A stretch of DNA of 64,000 nucleotides from an uncultured Gelidibacter sp. GTDB taxonomy: Bacteria; Bacteroidota; Bacteroidia; Flavobacteriales; Flavobacteriaceae. This document shows positions 16,002 to 24,914 of the stretch, piece after piece. Within the stretch, counting starts at the first letter, position 1. Every line of letters begins with the position of its first letter. A program made the translations under genes and the position numbers. Location: positions 124,001 to 188,000 of the forward strand of contig NZ_CANMTE010000002.1 in the NCBI RefSeq assembly GCF_947500795.1, read 5' to 3'. A model generated the notes under the pieces. It ran no database searches. It was given only the letters and a program-made list of their open reading frames with translations, and was not told the DNA's origin.

Positions 16002-18158
16002 ATGAAAAAATTATTGCTTTCCCTCACCATTTTTATGATGACGTTTTCATCGGCAATTAAAGCAGATGAAGGCATGTGGTTTTTGATGCATATTGAGCGT
16101 CTTAACCATAGAGACATGCAAAAAATGGGACTTCAATTGACTGCTGAAGAAATTTACAGCGTCAACAACAGAAGCTTAAAAGATGCTATTGTTCAATTTA
16201 ATGGTGGGTGTACCGCTAGTATTGTTTCTGATAGCGGATTGGTGTTAACTAACCATCACTGTGGTTATGATGCTATTGCAGAATTATCTTCTGCTGATAG
16301 AAACCACCTTAAAAATGGTTATTGGGCAAAATCTTTAAATGCCGAATTAAAGCCAGAAAGCTTATACGTTAGATTCTTCGTTAGAATGGACGATGTATCA
16401 AAACGTATTTTATCACAAGTAAATGAAACGATGTCTGAAAAAGACCGTGAAGCTGCCATCAACAGAGAAATTGCCAAAATTGAGCAAGAAAATAATGAAG
16501 GCGGAAAATATACCGTTTCTGTACGTTCTTTCTACCAAGGCAATGAATTCTACTACTTTGTATATGAAGATTACAAAGATGTCCGTTTGGTAGGAACACC
16601 TCCAGAAAGTGTTGGAAAATATGGTGGTGACACTGATAACTGGGAGTGGCCAAGACATACAGGCGACTTTGCTCTATTCAGAGTTTACGCTGATAAAGAA
16701 GGAAATCCTGCAGAATATTCTACTGAAAATGTGCCTTTAAAATCAAAATACCACCTTCCTGTAAGTCTTGATGGCGTTAAGGAAAATGATTTTGCAATGA
16801 TTTTAGGTTACCCAGGTAGAACCAACCGTTGGATGCCTGCACAAGGTGTTGAGCAAAACGTGAAGTTTGCTTATCCTGCATGGGTTGAAGGTTCTAAATT
16901 GAGCATGGACGTGATGAAAAAGTATATGGATAGTGATGAAGCTATCAACTTAATGTACGCTTCTTCTTACGCAAGCATCGCTAACTATTGGAAAAACCGT
17001 GGTGGAATGATTACTGCTTTAACAGATCATAAAACTGTAGCTACCAAAACAAAAGTGGAGGACGCTTTCAATAAATGGGCGAATAAAAAAGAAAACAAAG
17101 CTAAATATGGCAATGTAATTTCTGATATCAATGCTTACTATAAATTGACTAATGACAAGGCGCAACACGACAACTATTTAACAGGAATGTTACGTGGTAG
17201 CAAGTTTGCGGTGTTACCATCAAGAATTGGTAGCGCTTTAAAACAATACGCAGAATCTAATGAAGCTGCACGTGAAAACATGCTTTCCAGATTACAGCCT
17301 TTTATTGACGCGTCGTTTAAAGATTTCCACTTGCCTTTAGAAAAAGAAATCCTTGCAAAACAATTAAGCTTATATGCGACTAAAACCAACTATCCACTTC
17401 CAGTGATGGTTAAAGAAATCGCTGATAAAAACACTAACGATTTTACAGCTTTTGTTGATTCTGCTTTTGATGCAAGCATCTTCTCTTCTAAAGAAAATGT
17501 ACAGGCGTTCTTAGAAAATCCTGATCTTTCAAAATTAGAAAATGATCAATTGTACAAATTATCTGGAGAGTTATTAGCAAAATACAGAGAGCAACCAGAG
17601 CATTTGGTGAAACCTGAGAACGATTATCAAGCGGCTTTCAGAAAGTTGGTTGCTGGATTACGTGAGTCTAAATTGAGCAACATTCAATATCCTGACGCTA
17701 ACTCTACGTTGCGTTTAAGCTACGGAAAAGTGAGAGCTTTACCTGCTGATAAAAGAAATGATGCTGCAGTAAATAACTACACTACATTAAAAGGAATGGT
17801 TGCAAAATACATTCCTAATGATGATGAGTTTGATTTGCCACAAGACATGTTAGACATTTATGAGAAAAAGGATTACGGACGTTACGCCAATGAAAAAGGT
17901 GAGCTTTCAGTAAACTTCCTATCTGATAATGATATTACTGGTGGTAATTCAGGATCTCCAGTGATTAACGGTAAAGGCGAATTGATTGGTTTAGCTTTTG
18001 ATGGTAATATAGAAGCGATGGCTGGCGATGTTATTTTTGATAGCAACCTACAACGTACCATCAATGTTGATATCCGTTACGTACTTTGGTTGATTGACAA
18101 ATATTCTAACGCTAAACATATTGTTGACGAATTGACAATTGTTGGTGGGAAATTATAG
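16002..18158 (+). CDS. S46 dipeptidyl-peptidase, DPP7 type
   Basis: 718 residues, secreted; the signal peptide ends near Ala21. The chymotrypsin-like triad of family S46 is visible: His in LTNHHCGYD (85-86), Asp in the DTDNWEWPRHTGDF segment near 215-225, and Ser650 in GNSGSPV. The residue 18 positions after the catalytic Ser is Gly (in LAFDGN). At that position Porphyromonas DPP7 has Gly and DPP11 has Arg, so a preference for hydrophobic P1 residues rather than Asp/Glu is predicted. It releases dipeptides in the periplasm for uptake, fitting a protein-degrading lifestyle. A strong terminator follows. Confidence 0.93.
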   Translation: MKKLLLSLTIFMMTFSSAIKADEGMWFLMHIERLNHRDMQKMGLQLTAEEIYSVNNRSLKDAIVQFNGGCTASIVSDSGLVLTNHHCGYDAIAELSSADRNHLKNGYWAKSLNAELKPESLYVRFFVRMDDVSKRILSQVNETMSEKDREAAINREIAKIEQENNEGGKYTVSVRSFYQGNEFYYFVYEDYKDVRLVGTPPESVGKYGGDTDNWEWPRHTGDFALFRVYADKEGNPAEYSTENVPLKSKYHLPVSLDGVKENDFAMILGYPGRTNRWMPAQGVEQNVKFAYPAWVEGSKLSMDVMKKYMDSDEAINLMYASSYASIANYWKNRGGMITALTDHKTVATKTKVEDAFNKWANKKENKAKYGNVISDINAYYKLTNDKAQHDNYLTGMLRGSKFAVLPSRIGSALKQYAESNEAARENMLSRLQPFIDASFKDFHLPLEKEILAKQLSLYATKTNYPLPVMVKEIADKNTNDFTAFVDSAFDASIFSSKENVQAFLENPDLSKLENDQLYKLSGELLAKYREQPEHLVKPENDYQAAFRKLVAGLRESKLSNIQYPDANSTLRLSYGKVRALPADKRNDAAVNNYTTLKGMVAKYIPNDDEFDLPQDMLDIYEKKDYGRYANEKGELSVNFLSDNDITGGNSGSPVINGKGELIGLAFDGNIEAMAGDVIFDSNLQRTINVDIRYVLWLIDKYSNAKHIVDELTIVGGKL

Positions 18159-18200
18159 TTAGAATTAAGACCGCTTCGCTTTAGAAGTGAGTATTAAGAC
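18159..18200 (+). repeat. Weak 7-base-phase repeat after the S46 gene
   Basis: Heptamers ttagaat, taagacc, gcttcgc, tttagaa, gtgagta, ttaagac begin at the base after the stop codon. The first two and the last resemble the units at 63124-63158. The tract is short and imperfect. Confidence 0.4.
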
Positions 18201-18211
18201 TTTTTTTAATG

Positions 18212-18244
18212 AAAAATGCGAACTATTATGTAGTTCGCATTTTT
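18212..18244 (+). terminator. Rho-independent terminator after the S46 gene
   Basis: 14-base-pair stem (18212-18225 with 18231-18244; core atgcgaacta/tagttcgcat), 5-base loop, and a T run through 18246. Confidence 0.92.
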
Positions 18245-18256
18245 TTGTTTTTATAA

Positions 18257-18325
18257 ATCTCAATGGATCAGCGTAAATCAGCCGAATCTGCGTGACCTGC
18301 CCTGCCGACTAAGGCGGGTCCGTGT
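18257..18325 (+). repeat. Diverged GxxExxY-associated repeat, inverted orientation
   Basis: The segments atcagcgtaaatcag, ccgaatctgcgtg and ccgtgttct are reverse-complement matches to the repeat at 13701-13740, interrupted by the insert ccctgccgactaaggcgggt, which is itself a G+C-rich near palindrome. There is no GxxExxY gene next to this copy. Confidence 0.6.
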
Positions 18326-18326
18326 T

Positions 18327-19109
18327 CTATTTTCCCGGAAACTCAGCCTTACGCTTTTCTAAAAACGCCGTAGTGCCTTCCGTGAAATCTTCAGTTCCAA
18401 AGCATTTTCCAAATTGCTTGATCTCTACTTTATAACCATCAACACCGTCTTTATAATTAGCGTTAATCGCTTTTATAGCGCCTTTAATGGCCACTGTAGA
18501 GTTACGCATGATCTTGCCTGCTATTTTCTCACATAAAGGCATTAAGTCCTCCTGAGTGGTTACATGATTTACCAATCCGTAAGCTTTAGCAGTTTCAGCA
18601 TCAATCATACCTGCCGTCATTACCATTTCCATAGCGCGACCTTTGCCCACCAATTGTGGCAAACGTTGAGTACCTCCATATCCTGGAATAACTCCTAATG
18701 AAGTTTCTGGTAAGCCCATTTTGGCATTATCACTCGCCACCCTAAAGTGACACGCCATTGCCAATTCGAGTCCACCACCAAGCGCAAATCCGTTGACCGC
18801 GGCAATAACAGGTGTGGATAAATTCTCTACATAATCAAATAGCAATTCTTGACCTTTAGCTGCTAGTTTTCCACCTTTTTCAACATCAAAATCGGCAAAT
18901 TCGCTAATATCAGCGCCCGCCACAAAAGCTTTTTCGCCACTTCCAGTAATGATGATCACCTTCGTTTTTTTATCCTTATTTGCCACTTTAAAAGCTTGGT
19001 TAAGCTCGTTTATGGTTGCTTTGTTTAAGGCGTTTAACTTATTTGGACGGTTAATTGTAATGGTTGTGATGCCGTCTTTAGTGTTGGATAGAATGTTTTC
19101 GTAAGACAT
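18327..19109 (-). CDS. Enoyl-CoA hydratase/isomerase (crotonase family)
   Basis: 260 residues from the ATG at 19109 (MSYENIL). The earlier in-frame start at 19187 would add 26 residues unlike any crotonase and is rejected. Oxyanion-hole segments are FVAGADISEF near 62-71 and ALGGGLELA near 109-117. Both catalytic glutamates of true hydratases are present: Glu115 in GGGLELAM and Glu135 in LPETSLGVIPGYGG. It hydrates trans-2-enoyl-CoA in fatty-acid or amino-acid breakdown. The gene stands alone on the minus strand downstream of the histidine kinase gene, with a 139-base gap. Confidence 0.9.
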   Translation of the reverse strand: MSYENILSNTKDGITTITINRPNKLNALNKATINELNQAFKVANKDKKTKVIIITGSGEKAFVAGADISEFADFDVEKGGKLAAKGQELLFDYVENLSTPVIAAVNGFALGGGLELAMACHFRVASDNAKMGLPETSLGVIPGYGGTQRLPQLVGKGRAMEMVMTAGMIDAETAKAYGLVNHVTTQEDLMPLCEKIAGKIMRNSTVAIKGAIKAINANYKDGVDGYKVEIKQFGKCFGTEDFTEGTTAFLEKRKAEFPGK

Positions 19110-19248
19110 AATTATATTTTTAAAATAGTACAGCTGACTTTCGCAAATTGGATTTATAGCGATATGGACTTGCATATCGAGACCCACCGAAACGACAGAA
19201 ATTGAAAATTAAGAATTATTTTATAAGATTCCTGCCTTTCCAGACATC

Positions 19249-20700
19249 TTATTGTTTTGGAAAAGTAACGGTAAAAGTGGTTCCTTTCCCTTTCTGAGAA
19301 GTAAAGGTAATAGTTCCGTGGTAAGTTTCCACTATATTTTTAACCATCGCCAACCCAAGACCCATGCCGCTCGATTTTGTAGTGAACTTAGGCTCAAAAA
19401 TTCTTGGAATGTTTTCTTCCGAAATCCCCTTACCATTATCAGCTACGGAGATTTTTACCAAATTATCTTCAGACATGACACTTACCACAACTTTCGGATC
19501 TTTATCGTCCGCAATTGCCTGCGTCGCATTTTTCACCAAATTAGTGACCACACGAATCAGTTGTGTGCGGTCCCATTGGGCAATGATTTCCTTTTCATCT
19601 GCTATAAAAATAATATAGTCTTCACTAAAAATATCTAAGGCCAGCTTTACAATATGCACCACATTAAGGGTTTCATTCTGCTGTGCCGGCATCTTTGCAA
19701 AATTTGAAAATGCTGAGGCTATAGAACTCATCGTATCAATTTGCTGAATGAGAGTTTGGCTGTATTCATCCACTTTCTGATGGATATCAGGATCTTCAGG
19801 ATTAAACTTACGTTGGAAACTTTGTACGCTCAAACGCATTGGTGTCAGCGGATTTTTAATTTCGTGCGCTACTTGTTTCGCCATTTCTCGCCATGCTTGC
19901 TCACGTTCTGAAGTGGCTAATTTGACAGCACTTTCTTGAAGCTGGTCAATCATACTATTGTAAGAATTCACCAAAGTGGCAATTTCCTCACTGGACGATT
20001 CAATTTCAATTCGCTTATTCTGTTTTTCGAGGCGCGTCGCATTGATTTTATCACTAATGGTTTTAAGCGATTTTGTAATGTATTTTGATAGGAAATATGC
20101 CAAAAGAATCGCCAATAAAAGCATTACAAAATAGGCATAACCAAGACGTTCCAAAAACTCGCGCAATTCCTTATTTAGAAATTCATCGTTTTCCAAATAG
20201 GGTAAATTCAGAATTGCTATGGGTTTAAATTGTTTGTCGGTGATGTAGGTATAAGACGATTGAAATGTTTGATTATTAAGTGTTGTTTTCTCAACATAGC
20301 GATGTTCCGCAGTATTGGAAAGGCCGTTTAAAATATTAGCGTTTAGACATTTTGCGATGGTATCGCCTTCAATACTCGCCTTTGAAGATTTCATCAATCC
20401 GCCTTCAAGATCAAAAATATTTACTTGTAATTGGTGGATATCAGCAATTTTATAAATCTCTTCCTTGAAGATTAAAGGCACTTTTTCAGTCTTTACTTCC
20501 CAATAAGTTTCTCGGATTACAAAATCGATGTGACGTCTAATATTCTCTTCCTTCCGCTCCAAACGATCACGATGATAATCTCGTGCTTCTTCGTTATATT
20601 GATAAATGGTAACGCTAGCAATAAGAATGGACGCGATAAGCACCAACAAAATCATTGCAAAAAAGATACGTACGCGTAAGGAAAGCCGTCTGAGTTTCAT
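19249..20700 (-). CDS. Sensor histidine kinase (NtrY-like)
   Basis: 483 residues. Membrane segments at about 9-34 and 188-206 bracket a periplasmic sensor region of about 150 residues with no family I recognise. A HAMP linker follows (207-260), then a dimerisation domain with the phospho-acceptor His279 in AHEIKNPLTPM, and a HATPase domain with NLVKNATQAI (N box), DNGKGI (G1) and GMGLGLAM (G2). The PLTPM form of the H box is that of NtrY-class kinases. No response regulator gene is adjacent, so it is an orphan here and its signal is unknown. Confidence 0.9.
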   Translation of the reverse strand: MKLRRLSLRVRIFFAMILLVLIASILIASVTIYQYNEEARDYHRDRLERKEENIRRHIDFVIRETYWEVKTEKVPLIFKEEIYKIADIHQLQVNIFDLEGGLMKSSKASIEGDTIAKCLNANILNGLSNTAEHRYVEKTTLNNQTFQSSYTYITDKQFKPIAILNLPYLENDEFLNKELREFLERLGYAYFVMLLLAILLAYFLSKYITKSLKTISDKINATRLEKQNKRIEIESSSEEIATLVNSYNSMIDQLQESAVKLATSEREQAWREMAKQVAHEIKNPLTPMRLSVQSFQRKFNPEDPDIHQKVDEYSQTLIQQIDTMSSIASAFSNFAKMPAQQNETLNVVHIVKLALDIFSEDYIIFIADEKEIIAQWDRTQLIRVVTNLVKNATQAIADDKDPKVVVSVMSEDNLVKISVADNGKGISEENIPRIFEPKFTTKSSGMGLGLAMVKNIVETYHGTITFTSQKGKGTTFTVTFPKQ

Positions 20701-20793
20701 TTAAAAATTTGTAGCACGATAAATATAACAATAATCACACCAAAACCGGCCTTGGAATAATTTCAAAATTAGAACAGATTTGAAGTGGCACTA

Positions 20794-21342
20794 TTATGCG
20801 TTTGGATTCTTGTCCCGTATATTCTTGTAGATCTTAAAGCCCAGCATCAATAGCACTCCTAAAACAAGGATGCCTACCACACCAAAAATCCAATTTATTG
20901 AACTTTTAAGAATTACCAGAAAGACAACTGAAAACAGAATAAACGTAGCTCCTTCGTTCCATAATCGCATAAAATTAGAAGTCTTAGTCACTTCACCACG
21001 TTGCAATTGATTGTAATATTGATGGGTTTTTAGATGATAAATAATCAATAACACAACGAACACCAATTTTACATGCATCCAGCCTTGTTGCAACCAATAT
21101 GGATTTAAAATAAGCAGCCAAATTGCAAAAATAATAGCGAGAATAGCTGAAGGCCATGTGATGATATTCCAAAGACGCTTCGCCATCAATTTTAATTGTT
21201 CGCCTAGAATCTCCTTATCTGGCGATGGTTTATGGGAAGCTTCAATTTGATACACAAATAATCGAGGAATGTAGAAAAGCCCAGCAAACCAGGTGATTAC
21301 AAAGATGAGATGTAAGGATTTTATGTAGTTATAGTATTCCAT
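20794..21342 (-). CDS. hemJ: CopD/HemJ-family membrane protein, probable protoporphyrinogen oxidase
   Basis: 182 residues with four to five predicted membrane helices. Near the N-terminus, HLIFVITWFAGLFYIPRLF matches the HemJ signature with a conserved His in the first helix; the central WMHVKL with a conserved Lys-Leu also fits. HemJ oxidises protoporphyrinogen IX to protoporphyrin IX, the step just before ferrochelatase. It is 13 bases downstream of the MATE gene, which overlaps hemH, so it is probably co-transcribed with hemH. No hemG or hemY is visible in the window, which strengthens the assignment. The CopD-like alternative cannot be excluded. Confidence 0.75.
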   Translation of the reverse strand: MEYYNYIKSLHLIFVITWFAGLFYIPRLFVYQIEASHKPSPDKEILGEQLKLMAKRLWNIITWPSAILAIIFAIWLLILNPYWLQQGWMHVKLVFVVLLIIYHLKTHQYYNQLQRGEVTKTSNFMRLWNEGATFILFSVVFLVILKSSINWIFGVVGILVLGVLLMLGFKIYKNIRDKNPNA

Positions 21343-21355
21343 GACGCAAAATTAA

Positions 21356-22708
21356 TTAAACATCTTTAGGGATTAAATTCTTCTTGATTTCCCGATTCAA
21401 AAAATAGGCCGTCACAATCGTCGCCAAGATATCTGAAATTGGAAAAGAAATCCACACACCGAATTCGCCATAAAATCGAGGTAAAATCAAGATGAGCGGA
21501 ATAAAGAAAAATCCTTGCCTACATAGTGTCAATAATAACGCTGGTATTGCTTTGCCAATGGCTTGAAAATAAGCTGCTCCTATTAATTGCCATGCAATAA
21601 TTGGTGTGGCAGCAAAAACCCATCGCATATCGTTTGGCGCTTGTCGCAATACCTCAACTTCTGAAGTAAACATGCGCGTAATATTTTCAGGAAACACCAT
21701 CAACACAATAAACACGATAGAGGCTAAAATGGCCGCATATTTAATAGCGATATTGAGTGTTTCGCGCACCCTATGGTAGTTTTTGGCACCGTAATTAAAC
21801 CCTGCAATAGGCAAAAATCCTTGGGTAACGCCCAACACAGGAAACATCGCGAACATTAACATCCTACCCGCAATGGCATAAGACGTCACCGAGGTCTCGC
21901 CCCCCAAATCAAACAGAATATTATTCATGAACAAATAAGTGATACTTACCACTGCTTGTCGCGCTAAAGTGACAAATCCTAAGGAAGTAATTTCTTTGAC
22001 AATCGGGAAATTCAATCCTAAATGGGAAAAATTGATTTTTAACTCCGATCTGTTTGAGGCATAAAACCAAAGAATAAACAAGAAACAAAACCCGTAAGAC
22101 AATGTCGTAGCCCAAGCAGCGCCTGCCATACCGTAATCCAGCACATAAATAAAAATATAATCCATCAACAAGTTACTCACTGAAGGAATCATCATGGCGT
22201 ACATGGCAAATTTCGGTTTTCCTTCCGCACGAATCACGGTATTGGCCATCATACAAAGCGCTAAAATAGGCACCCCGTAAAGTACAATCTCGTAATACGT
22301 TTTTGCCGGTGCAAAAATAGCCCCTCGCCCACCAAAAGAATCGATAATGGAATCCGCAAAAAACAGCCCAATAAACACCAACGTTAAGGTTAGTAACAAG
22401 GTCAACGTAATTTGATTGCCGAAGGTTTTTAGTGCTTTTTTATAATTCTCCCCGCCAAGCGCTCGGGAGATAATGGAAGATCCGCCAATACCAATTGACA
22501 TTCCCAATGCCGCAATAAAGAATGACACTGGCAATACGACATTTATAGCAGCAATTGCCGTTGAACCAATCCAATTCCCCACAAAGATAGTATCCACCAG
22601 AATATTCAGTGACATCACCAAAATCCCGATAGACGCCGGTAGCGCTTGCTTTATGATAAGCTTGCTAATGGGCTTTGTGCCCAAGTCTTGTGAAGAATTA
22701 TTTGCCAT
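21356..22708 (-). CDS. MATE-family efflux transporter
   Basis: 450 residues with about 12 predicted membrane helices in two six-helix halves, as in MATE drug/sodium or proton antiporters. Typical segments are PASIGILVMSLNILVDTIFVG in the first helix and GFLPIAGFNYGAKN at the start of the second half. Its start codon shares one base with the hemH stop codon (TAATG), so translation is coupled to ferrochelatase. Placement between hemH and hemJ suggests it may export a haem precursor or toxic intermediate, but the substrate is unknown. Confidence 0.88.
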   Translation of the reverse strand: MANNSSQDLGTKPISKLIIKQALPASIGILVMSLNILVDTIFVGNWIGSTAIAAINVVLPVSFFIAALGMSIGIGGSSIISRALGGENYKKALKTFGNQITLTLLLTLTLVFIGLFFADSIIDSFGGRGAIFAPAKTYYEIVLYGVPILALCMMANTVIRAEGKPKFAMYAMMIPSVSNLLMDYIFIYVLDYGMAGAAWATTLSYGFCFLFILWFYASNRSELKINFSHLGLNFPIVKEITSLGFVTLARQAVVSITYLFMNNILFDLGGETSVTSYAIAGRMLMFAMFPVLGVTQGFLPIAGFNYGAKNYHRVRETLNIAIKYAAILASIVFIVLMVFPENITRMFTSEVEVLRQAPNDMRWVFAATPIIAWQLIGAAYFQAIGKAIPALLLTLCRQGFFFIPLILILPRFYGEFGVWISFPISDILATIVTAYFLNREIKKNLIPKDV

Positions 22709-23742
22709 TATGCAGTGACAGATTCAGTAGTGGCCCACTCGTTGATCCAATTTGAAAGTAAGTTAACAAATTCGTCGTCATCATTCAAACAAGGGACCGT
22801 TGTAAATTCCTTACCGCCCATTTCATGGAAAATCTCTTCGCCTTCCATGGCAATTTCTTCCAAAGTTTCAAGACAATCACTCACAAATGCAGGTGTAACA
22901 ACCGCCATTTTTTTGACGCCTTGTTTACCAAATCGCTCAATAGTCAAATCTGTAGGTGGTTGCAACCAAGGATCAAATCCTAATCGCGATTGGAACGAAC
23001 TTGAATAGGTTCCTGGCGCTAAATTCAGTTTTTCAGCTACTAATCTTGTCACTTCCAAACATTGGTGACGGTAGCAAAATTCATGTGCTGGTGACGGTGT
23101 AATACAGCAGCTTTTATCGATTTTACAATGCGATTTTGTAATGTCCCGTTTGCGGATATGACGTTCTGGTACTCCATGATACGAAAACAATAAATGCTCG
23201 TACGGATTATCTTTTAAATGTCTGCCAATAGAATTGGAAAGCACCTCAATATAATCTTCGCGATTGTAAAAGGCTTTTAAATCGGTTATTTTAAGGTTTG
23301 GAAAATGTTCTTTTCGAAGCTCTTCTGCCAATACCAAAATAGTTTCGGTGGTTGCCATGGCAAATTGCGGATACAAAGGCATTAAAAACACCTCTTCCAC
23401 ACCTTTATCAACAAGTTCCTGAAGCCCTTTTTTAATGGTCATGCTACCATAACGCATCCCTAAGGCAACAGGCAAGGTCGTGTTTTTCTGAATTTTATTT
23501 TTAAGACGCTCAGAAATGACGATTAGAGGCGAACCTTCTTCCCACCATATTTTTTTATACGCTTCCGCAGATGCTTTAGGTCGTGTGTTTAAAATAATGC
23601 CTTTTACAATAAGCGTTCGTGCCCATAATGGAACATCAATGACACGTTCGTCCATTAAAAACTCACTTAAATAAGGCTTAACATCTTCTGGTGTTGGGCT
23701 ATCTGGCGAACCGAGATTAACGAGTAGTACTCCTTTTTTCAT
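22708..23742 (-). CDS. hemH: Ferrochelatase
   Basis: 344 residues, normal length. The N-terminal LLVNLGSPDSPT, the active-site His in FSYHGVPERHI near 182-192, and the late acidic segment ETLEEIAMEGEE are ferrochelatase hallmarks. A cysteine-rich stretch between about 200 and 225 (CKIDKSCCITPSPAHEFCYR) is present; in some bacteria such cysteines bind an Fe-S cluster, which is not proven here. The enzyme inserts Fe(II) into protoporphyrin IX. It is first in an operon with the MATE and hemJ genes. Confidence 0.95.
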   Translation of the reverse strand: MKKGVLLVNLGSPDSPTPEDVKPYLSEFLMDERVIDVPLWARTLIVKGIILNTRPKASAEAYKKIWWEEGSPLIVISERLKNKIQKNTTLPVALGMRYGSMTIKKGLQELVDKGVEEVFLMPLYPQFAMATTETILVLAEELRKEHFPNLKITDLKAFYNREDYIEVLSNSIGRHLKDNPYEHLLFSYHGVPERHIRKRDITKSHCKIDKSCCITPSPAHEFCYRHQCLEVTRLVAEKLNLAPGTYSSSFQSRLGFDPWLQPPTDLTIERFGKQGVKKMAVVTPAFVSDCLETLEEIAMEGEEIFHEMGGKEFTTVPCLNDDDEFVNLLSNWINEWATTESVTA

Positions 23743-23822
23743 TGAACTGTTTTTATCATTCCCTCTAAAATGGGACTCTTTTTAACCTGTCAGCATTGGA
23801 AACTGAGCAGATAATTAATAAT

Positions 23823-24710
23823 TTACGAAGATAAGGACATTAAGTATTTTTTGGGTGTGATGCCAAACTTCTTTTTGAATCCTGCTATAAAGTGACTCGA
23901 TGCACTATAACCCACTTTTAAGCCCACTTCATTGACGTTATGTTCTCCGGATTCCAACAGCTTTCTGGCCACTTCCATCTTATAATCAAACAAAAAGCTA
24001 TACACGGTATCGCCATAAATTTGCTTAAAGCCTTCTTTAAGTTTCTTTAAATTTAGTCCAATTTCATCAGACAATTCCTGCAAAGTTGGTGGTTCTGCCA
24101 TTCTGGAAATGATGATGTCTTTGGCTTTCCTAATTTTGATAACATTGGTCTCATCTACCAAAAAAGGACATTGTTCAATATTTGCATCCTCATTCCTATT
24201 AAAGTATAGGCTCAACAATTCGTAAGCCTTGCCTTTAAAATATAGGTTTTTGATTGACGCGTTTAAATTGTAATGAATCAATTGCGTCAACACAATGGCA
24301 GACGAAGGTGATATTTTACCATCCTTATAATATTTCTTATCCTTATTATCATCGCTCAAAAACGTAATATAATCCGCTTCTTGCGAAAACAATCCGTGAA
24401 ACTTTTTAATGGAGATCAGAATGGAAACCGACCATGAATTAGGCTGCATTTCCAAATGGATAGGCAAATCGCGCTGGGGATTATAGAGTAACAGTGAATT
24501 TTCTTCTAAAATATCCAAAGCATAGCGCCCTTCATTAAATATAAACTTGCTTGAACCCTTTAAACAGAAGTGAAACTGAATAAAATTACTATCAATTTCA
24601 CGCTGGGCAACCTCAACAACAGTACTTTCATTTTGACAGGTCAACACGAAAAATCCGTCTTCGACCTGAGTTTCTTCAAAAGAACCTTTAGCGACATTTT
24701 TTAAATCCAT
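23823..24710 (-). CDS. AraC-family transcriptional regulator
   Basis: 295 residues from the ATG at 24710 (MDLKNVAKG); upstream in-frame starts would cross the likely promoter. The N-terminal 190 residues are a sensor domain I cannot name. The C-terminal 100 residues carry the two AraC helix-turn-helix units: ELSDEIGLNLKKLKEGFKQI and VNEVGLKVGYSASSHFIAGF, ending in GITPKKY. It is divergent from hemA across a 204-base region and next to hemH on its other side, so control of haem synthesis is a reasonable guess. The effector is unknown; some relatives respond to siderophores or iron. Confidence 0.85.
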   Translation of the reverse strand: MDLKNVAKGSFEETQVEDGFFVLTCQNESTVVEVAQREIDSNFIQFHFCLKGSSKFIFNEGRYALDILEENSLLLYNPQRDLPIHLEMQPNSWSVSILISIKKFHGLFSQEADYITFLSDDNKDKKYYKDGKISPSSAIVLTQLIHYNLNASIKNLYFKGKAYELLSLYFNRNEDANIEQCPFLVDETNVIKIRKAKDIIISRMAEPPTLQELSDEIGLNLKKLKEGFKQIYGDTVYSFLFDYKMEVARKLLESGEHNVNEVGLKVGYSASSHFIAGFKKKFGITPKKYLMSLSS

Positions 24711-24782
24711 AATCTTCTTAATTAGATGGCAGTTATTTAGATTCATTCTAAACAAAAGCCTGATAAAGCACTGATATGACTG

Positions 24783-24790
24783 CAAAAATA
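24783..24790 (-). promoter_or_regulatory. Candidate -7 element for the AraC regulator
   Basis: On the minus strand TATTTTTG (plus strand caaaaata) lies about 73 bases before the ATG at 24710. No clear -33 element is seen. Confidence 0.35.
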
Positions 24791-24884
24791 TGACATTTAT
24801 CATAGTTTTTTAAATTAAACCCCTAAAAAACCACAAGCGACACTAATAGTTCCTCGAGCGGTGTTTTTATTCGATTCTCATTTC

Positions 24885-24892
24885 TATTTTTG
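24885..24892 (+). promoter_or_regulatory. Candidate -7 element for hemA
   Basis: TATTTTTG ends 22 bases before the chosen hemA ATG at 24915 and would put the transcript start near 24898. It lies in the region shared with the divergent araC-type gene. Confidence 0.45.
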
Positions 24893-24914
24893 CTCTCAAA
24901 TTTCCAAATCAGGT

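Noticed and set aside
19110-19187. Longer start for the enoyl-CoA hydratase
   Set aside because: The added 26 residues are unlike the family and the ATG at 19109 gives the standard length.
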